Assembly: GCA_016712285.1 (NCBI GenBank)
Contig: JADJRK010000001.1
Coordinates: forward strand, 186,001 to 250,000
Length of the DNA: 64,000 nt
Reading direction: 5' to 3'
Source: Planctomycetota bacterium
Lineage (GTDB): Bacteria; Planctomycetota; UBA8742; UBA2392
The stretch's first letter is position 1. The number at the start of each line of letters is the position of its first letter. The notes under the pieces were generated by a model. That model searched no databases. It was given only the letters and a program-made list of their open reading frames with translations, and was not told the DNA's origin. Below are positions 38,664 to 44,685 of this stretch, piece after piece. The translations under genes were made by a program, and so were the position numbers.

Positions 38664-39380
38664 ATGCGAAAGCCTGACACAAGGGAAAGGGCTGCCTACC
38701 ATGAGGCCGGGCACGCCATGATTGCTCACCTACATGCGATTGAAGCGCATGACGCCGAGTACGTTTCCCAGACCAAGTACGGATCCCAACTGCGTGGCAA
38801 ACGGCAGCGGAGCGCTGGGGATTCGACGGCAGGTCTATTCGAAAAGACTGCACTGGACATTTGCCCTATCAAGCACATATCGATCGAGCACTATCGAGAC
38901 GTAGCGGGCGTGACAGAGCATGCTTACCCCGAGTTCTTCGCACCGGACTCCCAGTCCAGTGAATTGCCCATCTGGGAGCAGGAGTGGCATGCGAGTTGGG
39001 CAGTGATGTGCTTCATGGCCGGAATGGTTGCCGAAGCCTTGCAATACGGAGGCTCATGGCGCGACTTCCTTGACGACGGGGCTTCTGATGTTGACCAGGC
39101 AATTCACTGGGCACAGCACACAGTCGGATTGGGGCCGCCAGCCGACACTTGCTTGGAGTACCACGCAACACGATGCCTCGGTATCTTGAGCAACGAATTC
39201 ACTCACTGGCCCGCAGTGGATTCGGTCGCCCGAGCTCTACTGAGCCAGGGCCAGTTGGATTGTCAGGCGTTTCTGGAGGCGGTCGAACAGTCACTGTATC
39301 CATCTTCAGCATCTCAAGAACCGCCTCGACTGAGGCCACCAGGTCTTGGACTGCACCAACCACCTTGGCTGGGTTCGTAG
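38664..39380 (+). CDS. Stand-alone M41-like zinc metalloprotease (HEAGH)
   Basis: This protein of about 238 residues has RAAYHEAGHAMIAHLHA near the N-terminus, the HExxH zinc motif in the HEAGH form typical of the FtsH (M41) peptidase domain. Further on, CFMAGMVAEALQYGG and DDGASDVDQAIHWAQ resemble the FtsH 'GG-AAE' helix and the segment with the third zinc ligand (Asp). There is no AAA ATPase or membrane segment, so only the protease part is present. It is the last gene of the defence cluster, 58 bp after the DUF499 ATPase, and may be a protein-cutting effector. Start ATG preceded by AGGA. Confidence 0.75.
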   Translation: MRKPDTRERAAYHEAGHAMIAHLHAIEAHDAEYVSQTKYGSQLRGKRQRSAGDSTAGLFEKTALDICPIKHISIEHYRDVAGVTEHAYPEFFAPDSQSSELPIWEQEWHASWAVMCFMAGMVAEALQYGGSWRDFLDDGASDVDQAIHWAQHTVGLGPPADTCLEYHATRCLGILSNEFTHWPAVDSVARALLSQGQLDCQAFLEAVEQSLYPSSASQEPPRLRPPGLGLHQPPWLGS

Positions 39381-39449
39381 GACGGCAGTCACCACCCCTA
39401 ATCCAATGCGAATTCCACCAACCGCTGCCAGAGAAGGTGGCCGACAGCG

Positions 39450-39490
39450 CTTAGCCCAACTCGGAGAAGGCTGAAACGAGTTGGGCTAAG
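39450..39490. terminator. Strong hairpin terminator between convergent genes
   Basis: CTTAGCCCAACTCG and CGAGTTGGGCTAAG form a perfect 14-bp stem with a 13-base loop, between the protease gene and the minus-strand replication genes. Confidence 0.8.
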
Positions 39491-39543
39491 GCGCGCCGTG
39501 ACGTCAATTGTCAAAGAGCCTAGGATGAGGAGCCAAAAGGTGC

Positions 39544-39566
39544 GAGGCTCCTCGGCGAGGGACCTC
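39544..39566. repeat. Hairpin related to those at the left end of the element
   Basis: GAGGCTCCTC and GAGGGACCTC pair with two mismatches around a 3-base loop. The right arm GAGGGACCTCCAG is shared exactly with the hairpin at 11428-11460. Confidence 0.5.
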
Positions 39567-39611
39567 CAGATGCTTGCGTTGACTCCCACCAGCTTCGTTC
39601 CCCTGCGCCGA

Positions 39612-39830
39612 CTACACTTCCGCCATCTTGGTTGAATGCGGCATGCTCTCCGATGCGGCAGGGGGCTGGGCACAGCCAAAATCGACGGGGCCTTCAAGCT
39701 CGCGCTGACGTCCTTCGTGCCTCCACTGGGCAATCAGTAGCTTGCGCCGAGCCTTCAGCACCTCCAGCTTGCTCTCCAGGAAAGTGATCTCGGGGTCAAG
39801 CGCCGCCAGTTCCGTCTTGTAGTTCTTCAT
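39612..39830 (-). CDS. Small coiled-coil protein, 72 aa
   Basis: This 72-residue protein (MKNYKTELAALDPEITFLES...) has a heptad-like helix over its first 45 residues and a disordered tail. It has a strong ribosome site (GGAGGAGGAC) and follows the DnaC-like gene by 12 bp. Function unknown; perhaps an accessory factor of the replication module. Confidence 0.65.
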   Translation of the reverse strand: MKNYKTELAALDPEITFLESKLEVLKARRKLLIAQWRHEGRQRELEGPVDFGCAQPPAASESMPHSTKMAEV

Positions 39831-39842
39831 GTCGTCCTCCTC

Positions 39843-40454
39843 CTAGAGTTTGGACGCGAAGTGCGTCTTTTCGACCATCGCCCACTTGTCGTCGTGATCG
39901 ACTCGGCTCATCAGCCTGGGGAACACCTCCGCCAAGGCTTCAGGTGTTTCGTTGGTGATCAACCAGGTCGGCCTGTTCTGCATGAACCTGGCCATCACGA
40001 CTTTGTTGATCTTTTTCAGCTGTAGCTCGTTGCTCACCGCGTCGATGTTGAAGTCATCAAGGATCAGCAGCTCGCCCCAGTGGCACTCAAGCACGCCTTC
40101 GATGTCGTTCTGAAGGCGTTCACCTGACCCTTCTCCACCCATGGATTGATCACAGGCGCGGGCCAAGCCGATCTTGTCAGCCAGGCAAAGGATTTCGACC
40201 AAGTCCAGCGTGTCGAAGCGGCTGCCCATCATCAGGTGCTTGCCGACGGAGCAGGCAGCAACGTAGTCGTGGTACAGCTTGTTGGCGGCCAGCGTGGTCT
40301 TGCCGGTGCAGTAGTCGCCGAAGATCAACATGAACGGCTTCCAGTCGATGCTGTCGACCTCGGGCAGCCTATGGAGGTGAATCGGGTCGCTGCTGACCTG
40401 TGCCGGGAACCCCCACTCCTTGAGATAATCTTTGGCTTCGCGAATATCGCTCAT
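39843..40454 (-). CDS. DnaC/IstB-like helicase-loader ATPase
   Basis: This protein of about 203 residues has Walker A FGDYCTGKTTLAAN and Walker B ELLILDDFN, with a C-terminal arginine-containing segment (FPRLMSRVDHD) as in DnaC/IstB AAA+ loaders. It is expected to load the host replicative helicase at the element's origin. The ATG at 40454 overlaps the stop of the upstream initiator-like gene (ATGA), so the two proteins are made together, like phage O/P or DnaD/DnaC pairs. Confidence 0.8.
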   Translation of the reverse strand: MSDIREAKDYLKEWGFPAQVSSDPIHLHRLPEVDSIDWKPFMLIFGDYCTGKTTLAANKLYHDYVAACSVGKHLMMGSRFDTLDLVEILCLADKIGLARACDQSMGGEGSGERLQNDIEGVLECHWGELLILDDFNIDAVSNELQLKKINKVVMARFMQNRPTWLITNETPEALAEVFPRLMSRVDHDDKWAMVEKTHFASKL

Positions 40455-41164
40455 ACGATTTGCCGCCTTTCCTTGGCCTTCTGGCCATAATGCTGCTTCG
40501 AAGATGATGCGCGCAGCGTGATTCCAGCCCGCTGACGCCACACACTTTCGTCGGCCTCGAACTCGCCTGACTCCAGCCAGGAGTTGATGTGCTTGAAGTA
40601 GCGCTTCTTGTCGTTGGGGGCCGCGTTGAAGATGGTGGTGTAGACCCCGACGCGGTCAACCGCGATGACCGCCTTGGCGTGGGCCAGCTTCATAAATGCT
40701 TTGCGGGCAGACATGGGGTTCAGCGCCGGGGCGCACGTCTTGACGAACTGCGCGAAGAGCTGCTCCTTCACAGACTTGTTTCCCTTGATCGGCTCAACAG
40801 GGGCCGGGTCCAGTTCGGCCTCCACTCGCTCTGCGTCAGACAACTCCAGGTCGACCTCGTCGACACCTTCAGGCACATCAGAAACCGGAATGCTGATCAC
40901 GTAGTAGGTCTTGACCTTGCCGCCCTCGGTCTTCTTCTCAACTTGGACGTAGCCATGCTTCTGGAGCTTTGCAATCGCGGCAACAAAGGTCCTTAGAGAC
41001 ATGCCAATTTCCATTGCCATCCTCTTCTGAGATGGCCACGAGTTGCCGTACTTGGTGTATCCAAACTCGTAGCGCTTCAGTTTCATCAAGACAAAACCAG
41101 ATGCCCCCAATTGCGCGACAAACGCCAACAAGCTGTCGGTGAGCTGGTCGTAGCCTTTAGGCAT
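40451..41164 (-). CDS. Winged-helix replication initiator-like protein
   Basis: This protein of about 237 residues has an N-terminal winged-helix domain (RYEFGYTKYGNSWPSQKRM, MSLRTFVAAIAKLQKHGYV, VKTYYVIS) like phage replication proteins, an acidic linker (VDEVDLELSDAERVEAEL), and a C-terminal helical domain ending WLESGEF, like DnaD-type or phage primosome proteins. AGGAGATCTC precedes the ATG at 41164. Directly upstream are two palindromic 20-bp repeats that could be its operator or origin iterons. It is translationally coupled to the DnaC-like loader. Confidence 0.75.
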   Translation of the reverse strand: MPKGYDQLTDSLLAFVAQLGASGFVLMKLKRYEFGYTKYGNSWPSQKRMAMEIGMSLRTFVAAIAKLQKHGYVQVEKKTEGGKVKTYYVISIPVSDVPEGVDEVDLELSDAERVEAELDPAPVEPIKGNKSVKEQLFAQFVKTCAPALNPMSARKAFMKLAHAKAVIAVDRVGVYTTIFNAAPNDKKRYFKHINSWLESGEFEADESVWRQRAGITLRASSSKQHYGQKAKERRQIV

Positions 41165-41190
41165 GAGATCTCCTGGTTTTCCATCCTGAT

Positions 41191-41254
41191 GGTTGAGCAA
41201 CATCTGCTCACGGCCTGAGCAGTTTCTGCGCCAGGGTTGAGCAACATTTGCTCA
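41191..41254. promoter_or_regulatory. Two 20-bp palindromic direct repeats upstream of the initiator gene
   Basis: GGTTGAGCAACATCTGCTCA at 41191-41210 recurs with one mismatch at 41235-41254. The start-to-start distance is 44 bp, about four helical turns, and each copy has GAGCA/TGCTC half-sites. A further CTGAGCAG lies between them. They are probable binding sites for the wHTH initiator or the excisionase-like protein. The surrounding gap 41165-41402 holds no gene that I can support. Confidence 0.65.
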
Positions 41255-41402
41255 TTCTTCATTACCTATCTTCTTACTAGCTTCTCTCTAACGCGCTCAG
41301 TCGCCGCTGGGCTCACCGCTCCGGCTCGCTTCGCTCACCTCCGCTGACTGTTCTCCTGCGCCATCTCATTCTCAACAACAAGGCACACCATTCGGGAGCC
41401 AC

Positions 41403-41630
41403 CTAATTGGCCGGGTGGGCAGCTATCCATCTTGCTGCATCTGCCCGACGAATTCGGAGTGATGCTGTGAAGCTCCCGTTGCGAAATGCCCGCAGCTTGC
41501 CGGATCGAATGGCTTGGTAGAGGCTGTCGCGAGATATTCCCAAGAGCTTTGCTAGTTGCTTCACTCCAGCGAGAGCGGGGACGCCAAGCTCCTGAAGGTC
41601 TCGTTCAATGTCCGCAACTGTTGAATCCAT
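41403..41630 (-). CDS. Excisionase-like HTH protein, 75 aa
   Basis: This 75-residue protein holds a MerR-type HTH of the excisionase/helix_turn_helix_17 family: GVKQLAKLLGISRDSLYQAI, SGKLRAFRNG, ending in RIRRADAARWIAAH. It probably directs excision of the element (Xis) or represses the replication genes downstream. AGGAGCTTGAG precedes the ATG. It lies 210 bp inside the right attachment repeat, as expected for a recombination directionality factor. Confidence 0.8.
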   Translation of the reverse strand: MDSTVADIERDLQELGVPALAGVKQLAKLLGISRDSLYQAIRSGKLRAFRNGSFTASLRIRRADAARWIAAHPAN

Positions 41631-41796
41631 CTCAAGCTCCTATTAGGCTTCTCCTTCATTGATGGAGTCGAGAGCGTCCGGTACACGGAGCATCCGGCCG
41701 AAAAATGCAGAAAAGTTTTCTGCTGGCGGGGTGCGTCCAGACTGCGAGTTTTGGTGGCAATTGTTGTCGGAGTTGGTTTCTTGCTGAAAATGCAAA

Positions 41797-41832
41797 CTGC
41801 TCAGGATGGCCCAAAAGCCTTGTCCTGAGCAG
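41797..41832. repeat. 10-bp inverted repeat beside the right attachment site
   Basis: CTGCTCAGGA at 41797-41806 and TCCTGAGCAG at 41823-41832 are perfect inverted copies separated by 16 bases, ending 8 bp from the attachment repeat. They share the GAGCA/TGCTC half-site with the repeats at 41191-41254, so one protein may bind both. Confidence 0.6.
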
Positions 41833-41840
41833 CTTTGAAG

Positions 41841-41888
41841 CTGGAGCGGGCGAAGGGGTTCGAACCCTCGACCACCTGCTTGGGAACG
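41841..41888 (-). repeat. Right attachment site: second copy of the tRNA-Gly(CCC) 3' fragment
   Basis: This is identical over 48 bp to 9722-9769 and in the same orientation, and is also truncated at the anticodon loop, so not a working tRNA. It ends the 32-kb element and at the same time lies 250 bp upstream of a second integrase, so it is probably also the left end of a second element. The non-coding stretch 41631-42138 holds this site, an inverted repeat and arm-type repeats. Confidence 0.88.
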
Positions 41889-42018
41889 TGCCCAGTCCCG
41901 CTCAAACACAAGCCTTGAACTGAACGGCCAATCACCATAGAATCCGCTAGGCAAGCTGGGTTGCAGGCGATTTGGTGTTGCGCTGGCTTGTTCTGACTTA
42001 AGCTGACTTGCTCGGGAT

Positions 42019-42119
42019 TTCCGGTACAATTCCGGTACAGTCAGCCAAAAGTGAACCAAACAGGCGCAGTGGTGCGAAGGCTGCACCGGAATGTGCAGGA
42101 ATGTACCGGAATGTACCGG
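42019..42119. promoter_or_regulatory. Probable integrase arm-type binding sites
   Basis: TTCCGGTACA occurs at 42019-42028 and 42030-42039. Its reverse complement TGTACCGGAA (or GCA end) occurs twice at 42102-42121, within an array with a period near 10 bp (AATGTACCGG at 42100 and 42110, and a variant at 42089). The inverted clusters sit between the attachment repeat and the integrase gene, as expected for arm sites of a tyrosine integrase or Xis sites. Confidence 0.6.
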
Positions 42120-42138
42120 CAATCGTGGAGCAGAGTGT

Positions 42139-43461
42139 ATGGGTAGGACGAGAGCACCAGCCCACATCCGAATGTGGCGCGGAAAGCACTACTTGGTGTA
42201 CACAGACTTCACCGGTGCGAAGCCCCGCGAGGTGCGAAAGTCCTGTGCTGCACTGGAGGCTCACGATGCCACTGCCCGGGCCGAGCTGGTCAAGCGCTAC
42301 ATGCTTCAGGAGAAGTTTGACACGGTGGAAGTCGCCCGTCGTGGCGGACGACTCGCCTATGACTATAGCGTGCTTGTATCGCTCGATGAGTTCATGGCCA
42401 ACGCTAAGGAGCGCTCGGAAGTTCGCGCCGAGAATCCTGAAGCCCGCAACGGTATCAGTGCCGGGACGTTGGAATTGTTGTGCCAGTCGGTCAACCTGTT
42501 CAAGCACTGGCTTACTGCCAAGGGCTTAGCCGACATCAAGACAGGCCAACTTGACGGGCTCATGTTGAGCAAGTTCTTCGACTACGTTGCGACAGCCAAA
42601 ACCAAGTTGGGCAATCGCGTAGTGCGACGGCGGGCGACCACAGTCAACCAGTACCGCCGCAACATCCGCACGGCGTTGCGATGGATCAACCGCGCACGCC
42701 CCCCGCGATTCCCGGACTTCGAAGGGTTCTCGGAGGCTTTCAAGCCGACACGTGCCGATCCGGAGCCACCACGTGTTTTCACTCCGCAACAGCTCAGAGA
42801 ATTTCTGCGTGCTGCCCTGGTTCGCGAAGACCCGGAGCGCAGAGTCGTCATCGTTCGGTTCAAGCCTCGTGGCGAGAAGGAACGTTTCGAGCAGCTCGCC
42901 ACGGCCTACGCGGCAACTCCGGTGAGTCGCTTGTTCTTGATGCTGGCGTTGACCGGGGCGCGGGTGGGGGAGATTTTGGGGCTCAAGTGGGACGATGTGG
43001 ACCTCCAACGTGGACGCCTGACCATACGCGCCCAGAAGACCGGGAGGACACGAATCCTGCCCTTGATAGGAGCTCCAGAGGGTGACATTTCGGCGAGCCT
43101 TGTCGACGTCCTCAGGCGCTGGCGGCTGGAAGCCGGCAAGCGCGAATATGTGCTGCCGCACGATGATCTGCCACAGCCGTTGTTTCCCAAGTCGGGCTGG
43201 CAGGAGGTGGCCAAACTGGTCAAAGGGGCCAAGATCGGGCCGCAGGCGCTACGCCAGAACTTCACCAGCTACGCCGCGTCAATGGGCATTCCCGCGTCTG
43301 TTGCAGCCATGTGGCAAGGCCACGCGGCAGACGTAGCTGAAAGGTACTATCGAGCCCAAGTCCTGGACCGCAACCCCGGAAAAACCATCGAAGAAGCAAT
43401 GGGCCTGACGGGAATGGAAGGCTTCCAGTTCCATGTCTCTCGGCCTCGTGTGTCTGGATAG
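42139..43461 (+). CDS. Second tyrosine recombinase/integrase
   Basis: From the ATG at 42139 (GGAGCAG upstream) this has 440 residues: an arm-binding N-terminus (HIRMWRGKHYLVYTDF), a core-binding helical domain (about 85-200), and a catalytic domain with LTGARVGEILGLKWDDVDL (first Arg), IRAQKTGRTRILPL (Lys), IGPQALRQNFTSY (second Arg), WQGHAADVAERYY (His, Tyr). The first His of HxxR is Gln. It is clearly different in sequence from the first integrase yet sits beside the same 48-bp tRNA-derived core. It probably belongs to a second, tandem element extending rightward. Confidence 0.92.
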   Translation: MGRTRAPAHIRMWRGKHYLVYTDFTGAKPREVRKSCAALEAHDATARAELVKRYMLQEKFDTVEVARRGGRLAYDYSVLVSLDEFMANAKERSEVRAENPEARNGISAGTLELLCQSVNLFKHWLTAKGLADIKTGQLDGLMLSKFFDYVATAKTKLGNRVVRRRATTVNQYRRNIRTALRWINRARPPRFPDFEGFSEAFKPTRADPEPPRVFTPQQLREFLRAALVREDPERRVVIVRFKPRGEKERFEQLATAYAATPVSRLFLMLALTGARVGEILGLKWDDVDLQRGRLTIRAQKTGRTRILPLIGAPEGDISASLVDVLRRWRLEAGKREYVLPHDDLPQPLFPKSGWQEVAKLVKGAKIGPQALRQNFTSYAASMGIPASVAAMWQGHAADVAERYYRAQVLDRNPGKTIEEAMGLTGMEGFQFHVSRPRVSG

Positions 43462-43541
43462 TCCAATTGGACTCACGCCTCTGGCAGGGCAACACGGCCT
43501 TGAACAGCGGTTCGTTGACTCACGTACTGGTCACTGAGTTG

Positions 43542-44522
43542 CTACCCATTGGTGCGCAGTCGCGGTTGGCCGGCGCACCACGTGCGCAGGACTTTCAGGA
43601 CCTGCTCATCACTCAATCGGGTTCTGCCGGATGCCGAACTCACGAGCGTGTAATTGAACTCCGCTCCGTCGTCCCACGGGTCTTTCCCCGCCGCAAGTGG
43701 GTCGTTCTGTTGTTCCGCACGCCTTAATGCTGCCGCCAAGTCTCGTAGGGGAATACGCTGGACTGGATCGGTTGAAAACACCCACTTCCCGCGGCCCCAG
43801 TTTACGGCGAGCAAAAGGTACATGTCGCCCGTGGGGGCCTCATTGTCTGACCGTGCCCAGAATTTAAACAGCAGGCTCTTGGGATCCTGCAGGATCAGGG
43901 CGGATGAACTCGCTGGACCGCCCGGAATCCTGGCAATCCAGCGCTCTCCCCGCGCGACGTCCTGCAGATACGCTGACCGGTCGTGCAGCAAGAACGCATG
44001 TTCTCGCGAGAACTGTGGGTTGCCTGCAAGGAATGCCGTTTTGAAGGGGTCAACACCATCATCGCCGGCTTTCGAGATGGCGGCATAAAGGCGCCGCCAA
44101 TCGAAAAGGAACTTTTCAGCAACAGAAGGCTGCTTCAGGTTAGCACCCTCGGAGTTCAGCACAGCCAGATAGAAAGCCTCCAGCGTGTCCGCAACCGGAA
44201 GCGCCGTGGGACTCAGACCCTCGCGAACCAGCCCCGCGTACTTGGCAAAGATTGCCGCCCAGGGCGGAAGGGTCTCGCCGGCAATCAGGCGCTGAGCGTA
44301 TTCGGCTGCCAGCAAATGATCGAATGAGGGCGAAACTGCGGAAAGCGGCACAACGACAAGGGCCGGGTCACCCTTTCCGTGTGGGAGTGCGGCAACGCCC
44401 AAGGCCTGCACGACGGTGGCAAGTCCCAGGTGCTCGCCAGCAACATCCAAGCCGTGCTGGACGATGATCTCGCCCGGAGCGGGGTACGCGGCCTTGTCCA
44501 GTGTCCGAAACTCGATACGCAT
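43542..44522 (-). CDS. Hypothetical protein downstream of the WD40 kinase, 326 aa
   Basis: This soluble protein is not recognised. Its N-terminal half is alpha/beta with long hydrophobic helices (AEYAQRLIAGETLPPWAAIF). The second half has a repeated 'display' pattern with ERWIARIPGGPASSSALIL, LFKFWARSD, YLLLAVNWGRGKWVFSTDP. It has no signal peptide or membrane segment. The ATG at 44522 follows GGGAG; an upstream ATG at 44555 would add 11 residues. It lies 163 bp after the WD40 kinase gene on the same strand, so it may be the last gene of that operon, perhaps a kinase substrate. The downstream integrase is convergent. Confidence 0.65.
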   Translation of the reverse strand: MRIEFRTLDKAAYPAPGEIIVQHGLDVAGEHLGLATVVQALGVAALPHGKGDPALVVVPLSAVSPSFDHLLAAEYAQRLIAGETLPPWAAIFAKYAGLVREGLSPTALPVADTLEAFYLAVLNSEGANLKQPSVAEKFLFDWRRLYAAISKAGDDGVDPFKTAFLAGNPQFSREHAFLLHDRSAYLQDVARGERWIARIPGGPASSSALILQDPKSLLFKFWARSDNEAPTGDMYLLLAVNWGRGKWVFSTDPVQRIPLRDLAAALRRAEQQNDPLAAGKDPWDDGAEFNYTLVSSASGRTRLSDEQVLKVLRTWCAGQPRLRTNG

Positions 44523-44685
44523 GGGGCTCCCACGTTGTGACACGAACATTAGCATCGCAGTTCAACGGCCACAAACGGGCGTCTGCAAGGGGTCCAGCAA
44601 GAACAGTGACGCCTGATCGGTTCTGGAACCTCACATGCCGGTAACGCCGCCTTCATTCGGAGTCATTCATAGCACGGCTTACCAG

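Larger units (their letters stand above)
9722..41888. mobile_element. 32-kb integrative element with defence island, in tRNA-Gly(CCC)
   Basis: The boundaries are the two perfect 48-bp repeats derived from a tRNA-Gly(CCC) 3' end; one repeat plus the insert is about 32.1 kb. A tyrosine integrase lies next to the left end, and an excisionase-like HTH gene next to the right end, with initiator-like and DnaC-like genes beside it. Cargo includes a clamp-like protein, a DUF932 protein, two or more nucleases and a defence cluster. There are no recognisable relaxase, type IV secretion, portal, capsid or tail genes. It is therefore not self-transmissible by what I can see, and may be a satellite or an integrating plasmid mobilised by helpers. 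Confidence 0.85.

Noticed and set aside
21840..39380. Classical DISARM or BREX system
   Set aside because: No DUF1998 (DrmB), DrmA, PglZ or BrxC-type gene is present; DUF1156 and DUF499 point to a different module.
9722..41888. Prophage or conjugative element
   Set aside because: No portal, capsid, tail, lysis, relaxase or type IV secretion genes are recognisable.
41643..42167. 174-residue minus-strand frame over the attachment site
   Set aside because: It crosses the tRNA fragment and the integrase start and has no protein-like pattern.
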